A stretch of DNA of 64,000 nucleotides, from contig BPQB01000043.1 in NCBI GenBank assembly GCA_019973155.2, positions 186,001 through 250,000 on the forward strand, in the 5' to 3' direction. Of this stretch, positions 12,388 to 24,488 are shown piece by piece. A program made the translations under genes and the position numbers. The notes below the pieces were generated by a model, which searched no databases, was not told the DNA's origin, and saw only the letters and a list, made by a program, of their open reading frames with translations. This DNA comes from Phanerochaete sordida (taxonomy: Eukaryota > Basidiomycota > Agaricomycetes > Polyporales > Phanerochaetaceae). Within the stretch, counting starts at the first letter, position 1. Every line of letters starts with the position of its first letter.

Positions 12388-14430
12388 ATGCCAGGCCCAC
12401 GCAACTGGGTCTCGCCGCCCACGCGGCGCGAGGTCACGCTCATCCTCTTCTCCCTGACCATCTTCGTGCTCTCGTACAACCTCGAGACGTCGCTGCGCCT
12501 CGCGGGCGTGAGCCCCGCCAAGCTCGCGACCTCGAAGTACCTCAGTGCGTCCCCCGCGCGCACGCCCGCGCCCCTACTGACCGCATCCACCGCATCCGCC
12601 AGGCGCGGTGATCTCGGACCCCGGCTTCGAGCGCGACGGCCGCCGCCCGCAAGCGTGGCGCGACGACCTCGAGCGGCTCATCGCGGGCGAGTGGACGTGG
12701 GAGGCGGGCCAGATCGCCGGCGTCGAGCGCGGCGAAGTCGGCATCATCGGCGCGGGCACGTCGCAGCGCACGATCTACAACGTCGGCGCGGACAGGAAGG
12801 CCGGGCGCGCCGCCGTGCGGCTCGACCCCGGCGTCGGCCTCGCGCAGGGCGTCACCGTCAATGAGCAGTTCACCCGCTGGGAGCGCGAGGTGCCGCGGAC
12901 GAGTGCGGTTGCGCATGTGCCTGGTGCGTGCTGGTGTTCTCGATGGGCGAGGGCGTTGCTTATGGGTGCTTGCAGGGTTCACGATACTCGACAACGTCAT
13001 TATTCTGAATGGCACGTTCTTCCTGGTGACAGAAGACCCCACGTCGCTGCCGAAGCTTGGGGCTATTGCCTCGTCCGCTTTGAATCCTAGCCATCCCCCA
13101 CGCCTGCAGGATTGGCGTATCCTTACTCCTGCCGAGGCAGCTGTTACTCTTGGGCCATTCGGCGGACAGTACGTCGCTCTCCTATACTTCACGTGCACCA
13201 TTTTGTTCATAGTTGGTCATGGAACAGTATCAAGCATACCACCTGGCTGTCAACGGACCCAGCGGATGCTCAAGACCCGTACACCCTATTCTCGCTTTTC
13301 CGCACCCACAGTCACCTTATCGGCTCGCACCAGTCTACGACCATTTCGCCTTCAGGGCTGCGCGTCATCTCACCGGACAGTGCAAACAATGGTCTCGGCA
13401 GTGGAAGTGTCCCGCCACCTGTCCGCCTCTGGTTCCCCCGAATCCCTACCTTCGCTGGTCCCCATGTGCCATCCGGAGATGACCATCCGCCACCAAGAGC
13501 CAGGTCCTACAACGGCATCCACCCCATGCTCTTGAAGGCCGCGTTCCCCACAATTGAACTGATGTACTCAGAGGACTGGCAGGATTTCTCCGACATGCAT
13601 CTCCCGTACGTCCTGGAGCGCGTCGTTATCGCAGACCGCGGCGCGGCAGAGCGCAACAGGCCCGACTGGGCGGCCCACTGGAGGCCTCCGCCGCCGCGCG
13701 GCGGCGCATCGGGCGAGCTCCGCAAGCGCCAGGCGGTCGAGGACGGCCTGCCCGCGTGGGCGGCGCCGTTCGTCGGGCTGGACGCGCCCGAGGAGTGGTG
13801 GGCGCCCGTGCGCGCCGCGCTGCTCTCGTACCTGGGCGCGCCCGCGCCGCGCACACGCAAGGGCCCCGTCGCGACGCTCGTGTCGATGGAGGACGAGCCG
13901 TACGAGGCGGGCGCGCACGTGCGGACGGAGGACTTCCCCGGGCTCGTCGCGGGCCTCGAGCAGCTCGTGCGCGAGGGCGTGCTCGGCGCGCTGCACGTCG
14001 TGCGCGCGAACGGCACGCGCGAGAACTGGGACGCGCGCATGCGCGCCGTCGTCGACTCGGACATCATGCTCGGCGCGTTCGGGCACAACCTCGCGGACAG
14101 CGTGTTCATGCCTGCGCCGCGCACCGCGGGCGAGGGCGCGCGCCCCGCGCCGCTGCTCATGGAGTTCTACCCCTCTGGCGCGTACTACAAGGACCGCGAG
14201 TATGCGGCGCGCACGCTCGGGATGCGCTACATGGCGTGGTGGGATGCGAGGTACGCACTGTGCAACAGACTTCAGGCTTTGGCATTGCTGACGGCCGTGA
14301 CAGGAAATTCAGCGGCGGAACGCTGCCGCCCGTTATGCATTTGCGGGCAGGACAAAACACGTGGACGACCGTGGACGTGCCCGCGGTACTAGAGGAGATC
14401 AGGGCGGAGGCGCGACGCTTCAACGCGTGA
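12388..14430 (+). CDS. glycosyltransferase family 61-like type II membrane protein
   Basis: Five exons (12388-12544, 12603-12902, 12976-13168, 13228-14250, 14304-14430) give 599 residues in frame. A single hydrophobic segment at about residues 16-34 after a short basic N-terminus (PTRREVTLILFSLTIF) suggests a type II Golgi or ER protein. The lumenal part has features of the GT61/DUF563 family: NVIILNGTFFLVTED in the middle, then near the C-terminus DSDIMLGAFGHNLADSVFMP followed by LLMEFYPSGAYYKDREYAARTLG. GT61 includes EOGT and xylosyltransferases, and fungal members are thought to glycosylate proteins or polysaccharides. The 13.65-14.2 kb part is extremely GC-rich, so overlapping frames also stay open. 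The family call is inferred from motif order; donor and acceptor sugars are unknown. Confidence 0.72.
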
Positions 14431-14680
14431 GGATGTTGTTCGCTTCGTATCATGGGATTGTAATGCGCTATACTACTAATTTATCACTGTAATGGTCGGA
14501 TACACCTGCCGGACGCCGACAAGCTAGGGAGTTGGCCGAGCTCACGGTTCGTACACTGCAAAAGACGTCGACGATGATATTCAAAGGAGGTGGTACATGT
14601 CATAAGGATACGAGTACAGCCAGGCAAATACAGTAAGCAGAAGGAAAAGATGAATACTGAACGTAGAAAGGCGTGCTGTA

Positions 14681-16742
14681 TCATGCCTTTTCGTCCTTGA
14701 GGTCTTCATCCTCCCGTACATCGTCTTCGTGCCCACCGACGATGATGCGTCCGTGTCGCAACTCTTCCTCGCGCGCCTCTGCGCTCTTGAGCTCGACGTG
14801 CGAGCCCGGTACAAACAGCGGCACACGGCTGAAGTAGTCGTCGAGCTCTGACAAAGTTGCCGCGCGTCGGCATGCATGCTGAACGGCAGAGGGGGCTAAA
14901 ACGCACCTTCGAGAGGAATCCCACGCGTCTCGGGCAGGAACGCCCAGAAGAAGAGCGCGTTCGTGAAGCCGCAGATGGCGAACACGAGGTAGAACTTCCA
15001 GCCGATGCTTGCGAAGGCCGGCGGGCTGACCTGTGCGATCATGACTGGCGAGGATGTCAGTGGATGTACCGTGTACTATAGTCAGGGACACGGACAGTTG
15101 GATATCCAGGCTGCAGAGGACGTGATTGCGGTCGCCTTAGCGCGCGTAGCGGTGTTGAACATCTCGACAGGGATCTGAAGCATCGCAGGACGTCAGCACA
15201 AGGGGAAATGTGTAGAACATCAAGTGCTTACAGCCCAGCTGAGCGGTCCGATTCCAGATGAGAACACCAAGTTGAACTAATAGCCTGTCAGTACAGCCAG
15301 TGTCAAACACAGGGTCTACCACCTACCAGCCAAGTCATCGCCACGAAAGCTCGGCTGGCGTTCGCGTTGTTGGACCCCGCGGGGAAGAGCTTGATCAGGA
15401 TGGTCCCGATGACGAACGTGAGGCCCGATATCGCGTTCGCCCAGACGAGGGGCCCGCGCCGCCCCAGACGGTCGATGTACCACACGCACAGCGACTCGCC
15501 GATGAGCGCGATGACGGAGTTCCCGGACTGCAGGCCGAGCGTCGTGGACGTGTTTATGCCGATGGACGCGAAGATCTGCGGGGAGTAGTACTGGATGACG
15601 CTCACGCCGGTCATCTGCACGCTGCGGGCACGTCAGGAGCAGCACGGCCTGCGGAAACGGTGTGTCCGCACCTGAACTGCAGGGCGATGCCGAGCAGAAG
15701 GCGGCGCAGGTTGCTCTTGTTCATGAACAGCTGCTGCCATGCGTTGCGCGTCTCTTCTTGCTCGATCCTGACCTGCTCGAGGATCTCGCGGTGTTCTGCT
15801 ACGACGAAGGGGTCGTTGATATCGCCATGCGAGTGCAAGCGGGCCAGCACGTCAAGGGCTTCTTTGTTCCTGCCCTTCATCGCAAGGTACCGCGGCGACT
15901 CGGGGAGCAAGCTAGGCGCAAACACAGGTTGGTGATTATATGCATGCACGTTCCCAGCAGTAACTCACAGGATAAAGAAAGCAAGGGGTAACGCAGCTAA
16001 AGGATAGGTAAGACTCAGGTCAGGGAGAAACTGATGAACAAAACGTACGCAACAGCTGAATGCCCAGCGGCACCCTCCACTGTGCCTGTCCCGTCAGGCC
16101 GTGGAAGCACCCATACCCGATGAAAGACGCGATCAGCGCGCCGATGCCAAGCATGAACTGCTGCAACGTCGTGAGCCGCCCGCGGATGCTCGGGTGCGCG
16201 ATCTCGGACTGGTACAGCGGCGCGAGCATCGCGAGCATGCCGATGCCCATCCCCGCGAGGAAGCGGCCGCCGTACATGTACCGGATGCTCTGCGCGCCGG
16301 TCTGGATCCCGCCGCCGAGCAGGAAGGTGATGCAGCCCGCGAGGATCGCGACGCGCCGCCCGACCCAGTCCGCGAGCGAGCCGATGTAGATGTTCCTGCC
16401 CTCGGTCAGCACTCACGGCGCGGGCAGTGGAGGCGAGACTCACGAAGCGAAGGCTCCCAGGAGAAGGCAGCCAACAATCAGGCCTTGCTTGGTCGCGTCG
16501 GGGTTCCCCGTGACCCGATTGAAGTCTTCTGAAGGCTGAGAAGTGCGCTGAGAAGAGCTGGCATTCCGAAGAAGGCCCAACTTACCAGGACGGACGCGAT
16601 GATACCGAGATCATAGCCGAACGTCACTGAGCCTAACGCAGCGAAGAGTCCGCAGAGCCAAGTGTATACCTACGGTCAAAGACCTAACGTGAGCTCACGC
16701 GTACAGCGACTTCCACATACAACGTACCTTTGGCGACAGCAT
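14681..16742 (-). CDS. MFS sugar (hexose-type) transporter
   Basis: A multi-exon minus-strand gene whose first exon is only 15 nt (MLSPK, 16742-16728), followed by 16669-16586 and an exon starting at 16547. The product is a 12-TM sugar porter. Visible signatures are FGYDLGIIASVL in TM1, SLADWVGRRVAILAGC after TM2, GRFLAGMGIGMLAMLAPLYQ and PSIRGRLTTLQQFMLGIG, PESPRYLAMKGR before the central loop, SVQMTGVSVIQYYSPQIF in TM7, DRLGRRGPLVWANAIS, PVEMFNTATRAKATA and FLPETRGIPLE. The C-terminal tail is acidic and cytosolic. The family imports monosaccharides by proton symport. Substrate cannot be read from sequence, but its start lies 605 bp from that of an arabinofuranosidase gene on the other strand, which makes pentose or hexose uptake linked to arabinan use a reasonable guess. 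A TATA-like element lies about 60 bp upstream of the start. Confidence 0.88.
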
Positions 16743-17347
16743 CGCGCAGGTCGAGAGTGGCCTTCGCTGAGCCCGAGGGCTACGACGACCATTGCCTTAT
16801 ATGCGCGGGAATTCTCTGAGCTAGTCCAGGGCGGTTTGTGCGCGTGAACCGGAGGAGACTGAATTGAGTTCTGGGTTGAGCATGTGATGTTGCGGTTCGC
16901 ATGAGTATAGCTGGCTGTGATGCGAGGTCGCGGGCTGCTCCACGAACTCTCGTGGGTTATATCAAGACGCTACGAGACAGCCCGCAGCTACGGCGCTGGT
17001 AGAAGAGGTTCGAGGCCTACGAATGAAATATTGAGTGCATAGAGCTGCCGGCTATGAGCGCAAGGTGTTTAAATCCAAAGATAGAGTATGCTTGCTGGTG
17101 AATACCGCTATCGAAGCGGACGCTGTGGGCGCGTGTGGGGCCGACGCCCGGAACTCTCTTGTGCCAATCTGGCCAAAACCGCCACGACGGTCCTGGCAGC
17201 GGTCCGCCCACCTCCGCCACACGGTCACGCGAACGCCCCAAATCAGACGCGCCGGTACGCAGCGGCACATGCACGAGCCACACGCTATATGACAAGCAAT
17301 CAGCCTCACCGACCGACCGCGCCCTCAGGCTATCGCTGCCGCTCACC
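16743..17347. promoter_or_regulatory. shared divergent promoter, sugar transporter / GH51 arabinofuranosidase
   Basis: 605 bp between two start codons facing away from each other. On the transporter side TATAA occurs on the minus strand at about 16799-16803. On the GH51 side CTATATGA at about 17284-17291 could act as a weak TATA element. A GTGGGG element at about 17136-17141 matches the SYGGRG core bound by CreA/Mig1-type glucose repressors in fungi; such short sites are frequent by chance. No gene is contained. Confidence 0.55.
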
Positions 17348-19255
17348 ATGTCTCCCCCCGGCGCCGCGTCCATCGACGTCTTCCCGAGCGCACCCATCGG
17401 GCGCGTCTCGCCCTACGTCTTCTCCGGCTTCCTTGAGCACCTCGGGCGCTGCATCTACGGCGGGATCCTTCCCGCGGGGCCCACGAACTTCCCGCACACG
17501 CCGCGCCGGCCGTGCCCGCCGGACCAGTTCACCCCGACGCCGCCCGCGCTGCTCACGCCGGAGGGCTTCCGCCGCGACGTCCTCGAGGTGCTCCGCGACG
17601 AGCTCGCGGTGCCGATGGTGCGCTGGCCGGGCGGGAATTACGTCAGTTCGTACAACTGGAAGGACGGCGTTGGGCCGAAGGAGGCGCGTAAGAGGCGGCC
17701 GGAGCTCGCGTGGGGTGGAGAGGAGAGCAACCAGTTTGGCACAGACGAGTGAGTGCAGCTGGGATAGTAGCTCGAGGAAGATGTGCTGAAGTTGAGCAGG
17801 TTCATCGCTTGGTGCCGGTTGGCCAAGATCGAGCCGTATATCATCGTCAACATGGGCACCGGAACGCTTGAAGATGCTCTGAACTGGATAGAGTACTGCA
17901 ATGGAACCGGGGACACGTGAGTTCTTCAGCCGCACGAATGAGGCAAAGAGCTTACTTGTGCAGATACTGGGCAAATTTACGGCGCGAACACACTGGTCGA
18001 GACGAGCCGCACAACGTCAAGTACTGGGGTCTTGGAAACGAGGTCTGGGGCGAGTGGCAGATAGGACAGGAGACGGCCGAGGCGTACGCGGCCAAAGCGC
18101 GGCAGTGGGCGCATGCCATCAAGCTCCTCGATCCGACAGTCAAACTGATTGGCTGTGGCGAGACCGGCTTGAGTCACTGGGATGGCCTCGTGCTCGAAGG
18201 ACTCGTAGACAAGGTCGACGGCCACAGGTATGTCCTGGTCCAATCAGCGTTGGGCGGACCAGCAGCTGATTCGAGCAGCATCCACCTGTACACAGGCTTT
18301 GGGGCGCGAGACCGGTCGCAGGTTGAGAAGGAGTTCGGAAGGACGGTCTACGGCCCAGACGCGGCCGAATATTCAATTGAGATCTGCAAGGCTCTGATAA
18401 ACAAAGCGGTCAGTTCGCATCTGGGGACATCCGATCGTCTTGTACCAAACTTGAGCGCAGCGGTTCTCGAAGAAGGTGGCAAAACCCATCACAATCGCGT
18501 TCGACGAATACGGCGTATGGGATGAGACCGTCGGTAAGGCCCTTGTGGCGCTGTTCCAGATGACGACGCTGACGAGAAGCGATTCAGGGACGCCACAAAA
18601 TGGGCTGGAGCAGTTCTACACCCTCGCAGATGCACTCGCCATGGCGTCTTGGCTGAACGTCTTCGTGCGACAGGCGGACATCGTGGAGATTGCCTGCATA
18701 GCTCAGAGTGTGAACGTGATATCTCCACTCATTACAAGGTACGCTACGAACCTTTCTGTCCGAGTCGGCCTACACCGACCTGCGTGTCCTAGTCCAACGG
18801 GTCTCTTTCGGCAGACCATATACTGGCCGCTGTACCTGTTTTCTCGATATATGCGGGGCGGTACAGCGGTGCAAGTCTCTGTCGCGTCCCCAAAGTACGC
18901 GGGAGAAACGCTACCTGCGTGGATTTCCGACATCAAGGGTCACCCATCGGTCCTCGACGCGTCTGCCACTGTCCACACCACAGAGGGCGGCGCGCATAGC
19001 ATCCGCATCGCTGTGGTCAACCGGAGTGAAACGGAGAGCTTTCAGGTTCCATTACGCATCGCGTTCCAGGGTGCTAATTTCGAAGACGGGGAGGTCGAGG
19101 TGCACGAACTCTGGCATGCTGACGTGAACGCGCAGAACGGATGGGGAAAGGAAAACGAAGTCGCAATCGAGAGTAGTCGGGCGCGCTGGGGTGGAGAGTG
19201 GACGTTTAAGGCGCATTCATTTACTCTGCTTGTGCTAGACAGCAAGACAGCCTGA
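17348..19255 (+). CDS. GH51 alpha-L-arabinofuranosidase, probably intracellular
   Basis: Seven exons (17348-17748, 17800-17916, 17964-18227, 18279-18408, 18476-18533, 18588-18738, 18793-19255) give 527 residues. The N-terminus has no signal peptide, so the enzyme is probably cytosolic. Family landmarks appear in order: FSGFLEHLGRCIYGGI, VPMVRWPGGNYVSSYNW, then YWGLGNEVWGEWQ carrying the acid/base Glu (about E199), and ITIAFDEYGVWD carrying the nucleophile Glu (about E315). A beta-sandwich C-terminal domain follows and ends near FKAHSFTLLVLD. GH51 enzymes remove terminal alpha-L-arabinofuranosyl groups from short arabino-oligosaccharides. The nucleophile context DEY is less common than DEW. 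An intracellular enzyme beside a sugar transporter suggests oligosaccharides or arabinosides are taken up and then cleaved. Confidence 0.93.
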
Positions 19256-20009
19256 GGCCCCAGAGCCTGATAAAGATACATGTACGCTCTGAACGATGGC
19301 CCGTGAGTTGTGCGCGTCGCGAGTGGAGCGCGAGCGACTCACATCGCGGTCTCCGCGGTTACCAGCCGTTGCTCCCGATGGGCCCAAACATCTGACGAAG
19401 GGCGGACACTCGCGGAGAGTTTTCGCCGGATGTGACTGCATCTATCGGTGATGCAGCCTGTGCGAGCGGTGGACGCGAACTGCCGGCACCAGTATGGAAT
19501 GGTGCAAGCAACGCGTGCCGTACGCGAACAGCACGCAAACGCCGCAGACGTCTCGGAATGCTAAGAGAGTTGGATGGGAGGCACGGAGAGATAAGATAGC
19601 AAGGGTGCGAGCTCGTCGAGGGCGACAGCGAGGGGCAGCGGGCGGGCGGCGGCGGCAGGACGAAGGAGGGGACGGTGAGCAACGGCCGATGCGATCGAGC
19701 GGGCGATCAGGCGCCTCGGCCGGGATTGATGGAGGCGGCAGCGGGCGCTTGTGGGGGCGATTTGAAGAGGAGGGTTGGGCTTGACAGGAGCACGCACCTT
19801 TTGTATATCTCCCGCTGGGCAGACCCTCCGTTTCTTTGTCTCTTCGCCCTGAAGCAGGCCTTATCTCACCCTCGTCGCTCCCTCTTTTCGGTCCTGCAAC
19901 TCTCTTCGTCGTCCGCGACACATTCGCCTAAACGCTTCAACCCCAACCTACATCGTTCCACGTCTTCCGTCACCCCGCAACGACCAGGCCCAACCCCCGC
20001 TCCCCTATC
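19256..20009. other. intergenic region with pyrimidine-rich leader
   Basis: 754 bp between the GH51 stop and the next start codon. The last 150 bp form a CT-rich leader that matches other starts in this window. A purine-rich (G/A) stretch at about 19600-19780 lies just before it. No coding segment is supported. Confidence 0.5.
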
Positions 20010-21309
20010 ATGTCCAACGAGAAATCCTACCCACCAGCACCCGCCGATGCCGAGGAGAAGCGCGGCCAGATGCTCGAGGTCGAGCTCAAGGAGGGCCAGA
20101 CAGATGCTCTCCCTTCGCCCGTCTCTGCCCAAACACAGCGCCCGAAGCTGAAGCTTTCCGCCGCGGCCATTATCCCTATCTGGATTGTGCTCAGTTCGTC
20201 TGTGATCATCTACAACAACTATCTGTACAACACCCTCAACTTCAAGTACCCTGTCTTCCTCGTTACATGGCATTTGACCTTTGCGGTGCGTACCAGAATG
20301 CCACGGATGTGTCAGTGGCGCTCAATCCGTATTCCATAGGCCATCGGTACTCGGGTACTCCAGCGAACGACACCTCTCCTCGACGGCGCAAAGGATGTCC
20401 ACATCTCTAAGGAGCTGTTCATGCGGTCGATCCTGCCCATAGGCCTCCTTTTCAGCGCGTCTCTCATCCTCAGCAACACAGCATACCTGTATCTCAGCGT
20501 AGCATACATTCAGATGCTTAAGGTGGTTACACCCGTCTCCGTGTTTTTGATTTCATTACTGACACCGCTCAATTCTAGGCATTTGTTCCCGTTGCCATTC
20601 TCCTCATCTCGTGGACATTCCGGCTGCAAGAGCCCAGTAAGAGGCTCGCGGTCATCATCCTCATGATCTCCTGCGGCGTCGCGCTCGCCTCGAAGGGCGA
20701 GCTCAAGTTCGATCTCGTTGGCTTTGTCGTGCAGGCTCTCGCGGTCGTGGTGAGTATCGTAAATAAGTCGAGAGTGCCGTGGACGTCCCTCACCACGAAG
20801 CACAGTTCGAGGCGTCCCGTCTGGTCATGATCCAGATTCTCCTGCACGGCCTCAAGATGGACCCCCTCGTCTCGCTGCACTACTACGCGCCAGTCTGTGC
20901 GCTGATTAACCTGCTCGTTATTCCCTTCACCGAGGGTCTCGCGCCGTTCATGGAGATCATGCGCGTCGGGTATGTCACGCTCTATTACGTGAACGGGCGA
21001 GAGTCTCACCGAACTCCGTAGGCCGTGGATCCTTATCAGCAACGCCTGCGTTGCATTCCTGCTCAACATCGCTGCCGTCTTCCTCGTCGGCGCAGGAAGC
21101 GGCCTTATCCTTACGCTTGCGGGTGTCTTCAAGGACATCTTGCTCGTCTCGGGCTCCGTGCTCATTTTCGGCAGCCCTATCACGCCGCTCCAAGTCTTCG
21201 GTACGCCCTGTTGTGCATGTGCTGTACTCGCCGGTGTTAACTGTCTGCTCCAGGCTACTCTATCGCCCTTGGAGGCCTGGTCCTTTACAAGACCGCGGGT
21301 AGCAAGTAA
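20010..21309 (+). CDS. TPT/SLC35-family (DUF250) sugar-phosphate or nucleotide-sugar transporter
   Basis: Six exons (20010-20285, 20340-20522, 20579-20749, 20806-20969, 21022-21200, 21254-21309) encode 342 residues. A hydrophilic 50-residue N-terminus is followed by about ten hydrophobic helices. Segments typical of the triose-phosphate-translocator family include IIYNNYLYNTLNFKYPVFL, LSNTAYLYLSVAYIQMLKA, LISWTFRLQEPSKRLAVII, ASKGELKFDLVGFVVQALAV, VFEASRLVMIQILLHG and GVFKDILLVSGSVLIFGSP, ending LGGLVLYKTAGSK. These proteins sit in Golgi or ER membranes and exchange nucleotide sugars or related compounds. Substrate cannot be assigned; the family is large in basidiomycetes. Introns are 52-56 nt. 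The gene is convergent with the polygalacturonase gene. Confidence 0.88.
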
Positions 21310-22087
21310 ACGTCCCGAGACGTTCTGCTGTAGCCCTACTCGTCGATGCACGCCTCGCGCCCCGCGCGGAGCGCGCCCCAACCAGCTCTGATCCCGGTCT
21401 CTCGCTGCCATTGACTCTTTCCCGGTCCTCTGTATCCACGGACTCCTCTCCCCTAGAATAATGTGGACGCGTGTGGTGTGGGCATCGTGCCGGCCGTACC
21501 CTACGCTGTTTAGTAGTGCAACCCCCTGCATGCCGTGCGCACCTAGGTTGCTGGTCACCGCGTTGTAGAACCTTCCGTTTTCTGTTGCACGTTTATACAA
21601 ACCCTTGGCAAACCTTGCTCGTGCGTGCGTGCCCGGCGCGACGCAGGCTTCTGCGGCTGCAGAGCGGGTAGGTGGCGCGGCCGTACACGAAGCCGGGCGT
21701 GCAGCGCGCGGTGTCTCCGTCTGTCACACTAGAGCTGTTCCACTGCCCACCTGTAAATCTCGTGTACTGCTCTCGACCGACGGGCGGACGTCGTGTGGAT
21801 CGATGACCACCCCGCCCCACGCCCAGACGCGTCTATGAACCCGTCGTGCGTCGCGCACAGCGGTCGTGCCCTTATTTTCTGGCGCAGGCCGCACTCACGA
21901 GCTGTCTAGCTCAGCAGCGGTGCGCGGGGGGCATAGCCCCGGCGGAGAGTGGACGCTGCGCGCACTGCCTGAAGAGGCCCGCCCGGCGGCACGCACCCAT
22001 GCATGATCGGCACGGCGACGAAACACACCCTCAGAAACTTTCATTGGGGCCCCAGTGTATTGGCAGTAGTCCGTTTTTGTACGAAGC
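21310..22087. other. 3' intergenic region between convergent TPT-like and GH28 genes
   Basis: 778 bp between two stop codons on facing strands, expected to carry both 3' UTRs. The sequence is GC-rich and several frames stay open by composition, but no segment shows family similarity or consistent splicing. Confidence 0.5.
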
Positions 22088-24035
22088 CTATGCCGGCGCG
22101 GTGCAGGCGAAGTCGAGCTGGGGACGGCGGTCAGCGTGCAGACGTGCGGGGCGGCCGGCGCGCGCACCTCGCTCTCGCTCGCGATGTTCGCGCACACGAA
22201 CGCGGGGCTCCCGCTCGGCGGCGTGATGTTCGTGCCGCTCGCGGTGATGTCCGTGCACTGCGCGGAGCACTCCATGTCGACGACGACGTCCTTCTCCTTC
22301 CCGGACGACGTGCCCGTCACGTTGATGACTGCGCGGGTGCGAGTCAGCGCGTGTGCTCGCAGGGAAGCATGGCACTCACAGTGCACGTCGGAGATGGTGA
22401 GCGTGCTCGGGAACTCCTTGCATGTCGCGGCTGACGTCTCGTAGCACTGGTCGATGATGATGGGGTTGTCCACGTTGGACACTGGGGCTATGATCAGCGT
22501 CGAGAAGTCAATACCGGGGGTGTACAGAACATGCCTGAGTAATCGGCGTATGTGACGTTCCTCACGAAGCCAGTTCCGCCGCCGGCAGTGCTATCTGCAT
22601 GAGAGTTGAGCGTTGTACCGCAGTGAGATCACAGGGCAGAAGATACGGACTGGGGCTGGGGTTTCCTCCGAAGACCTTGATACGCGCACCGTTTTGCGCA
22701 TTATTCATTGATACGTTGAACACTGTCACGTTCGCAACGATGTCCGTCTCGCCGGCATACTTAAAGAGAGCGCGATGTAGTCAATTGTTGACGACATCAG
22801 GGAGACAAGGGCTTACCTGACCCAGACTCCCCACAGAAACGCCATGCGAGCCGTTACACCAGAGGTTGCTGACGAGAATGTTCGTGCTGTTCGGTTTGAA
22901 AGCTGGCGAGGAATGGGTCCACTGAGATGTTGACACGAATCGAAGAGGGAGCTCACAGACACAGTCATCGTCGTTGTTGATCCAAGAATTGGTGATGGTG
23001 ACACCGTCCGAGCGATAGATGTCCCAGCCATCTGGAAGGCGTTAGCCGAACATGCGTTGGAGGGCAACAACAGGGCAAACCTGAGTTTGCGGTCGGCGAG
23101 CTGGAGTACGACACCGTGTTGATGCTGTGAAAGCCTGAGCTGATGCCCTCACTGCCTAACGGCTATGGGACGTACGTGATGTTGCTATACGTCACGTTCG
23201 AACTTTGATACACGAACTAGCGACGCCAGACAGCTGTGAGCATGAGCAAGACACGCACGTACACGCAGCCTCTTACGTTGTTCTGCCAGGGAGGTCAAAT
23301 TCGCGTTTTCGCGGAGAAAATAGGCACTGAGCTTACCCAAAACGGCGAGCCTATCTCCGTGATGTCTTCGACGACGACATTCGTCGAGTTTCCCACCGTG
23401 AGGGGGATCGGTCGGGCGAACGTTCGCGAAGAGCCACCAGCAGTACCGGCGTTCTGCAAAACATGAGGATCGTCGGAGGGGACAGATCAGACGTGGTAAA
23501 GGTGCTGCTTACCGGATTAGCGGCAAAGGCATCCCACCAGACCTGGCCGTTTCCGTCAATGGTTCCACCTCCGTAGAGATGAATGTTGTTGCCCGAAAGG
23601 AACCAGAAGGTGGTCCTTCGGAAAAGCATAAGCCCATGTGGCGCACTCAATGAAGAGTACGGAACGTACGCGTTCTGATACGTGAGGAAGTAACTTTGGG
23701 GAGACCATTTCGCGATATCCGGCGTGTATTGTACTGATATACGATGATGTCAGAGCGTGTCATTTGGGTTGGTGTTACAGAAACGTACGGGTGCCACTCA
23801 GCTCGATCTCGACATCGTCAAGCCCGGTGGTGAACAGAAGCGTGTCCACGGAATAGTACTGGTCCAGAACGACCTTGCCATTCTTTGCGCAGCGCTCGAA
23901 CGCGGCGTTAATGGCTGGTCCGTCGTCCCCTCCACCTCCGAGGTGAGGCACTTTGCAATCGAGCCTCGCGAAGGCCGTTGTGCAAAATAAAGCTAGAAAT
24001 AGTCCGAAAGCGCGCATGGCGGCGGGTAGGTGCAT
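22088..24035 (-). CDS. GH28 (exo-)polygalacturonase, secreted
   Basis: Minus-strand multi-exon gene. It starts [23 protein letters not shown]; the second Met (24016-24014) begins a clear signal peptide, so either Met may start translation. Parallel beta-helix signatures follow in order: [36 protein letters not shown] with NNDDDCVS (catalytic Asp pair), [14 protein letters not shown] (catalytic His), and a RIKV segment read across a splice. The last exon encodes LDFACTAPA and stop. GH28 enzymes hydrolyse alpha-1,4-galacturonan; the long N-terminal part and the overall pattern suit an exo-polygalacturonase more than an endo-enzyme, but this is an inference. It would act outside the cell on pectin. 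Roughly ten short exons; only some junctions were traced base by base. Confidence 0.87.
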
Positions 24036-24488
24036 CGTATGAGCTCAATGAGCCTGACTAGAAGCTGCATCACTCACAGAATGCTCTTATATGCGCATTG
24101 CGCGGCGCAACCCCTTCGCGTCGGGTGCAGATGCAGCGGTCATGATGGCCAGGACCAGTGTGCGTGACCTGCGGAGTGACTTCGAGCGACCACGGTGCGG
24201 ATTGCGGCGGTCCGGTTGAGAGCTGAGATGGAACCTGCCTTGCTCGTGAGCGACCTGGTGGACGATGGCACGGACAAGTCTCGCGGCTGGTCAGGCGACC
24301 GCGCGCGCGATGCCTCACAGGCGCCTGGCGGCACAGACGCCAGGGGACCCCGGCTGGCTGGTACGCGTAGAGGGATGGACCCCGGACGTCGCGACGCCGC
24401 GACCTGGTTTGACCGTAGCGTCCATCGCGAGAGGCTCCTCAAGACAGACCTCTTACCACCTGGACAGTGCTCTGCTGATCCATTCAAC
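24036..24488. promoter_or_regulatory. divergent upstream region, GH28 / LSm8
   Basis: 453 bp between the GH28 start (minus) and the LSm8 start (plus). On the GH28 side the plus strand reads CTTATATGCG at about 24085-24094, a TATA-like element on the minus strand at a suitable distance. No coding segment is supported. Confidence 0.5.

Noticed and set aside
24036..24488. Open frames on both strands upstream of LSm8
   Set aside because: They lie between two well-supported divergent starts and show no domain; most likely promoter sequence.
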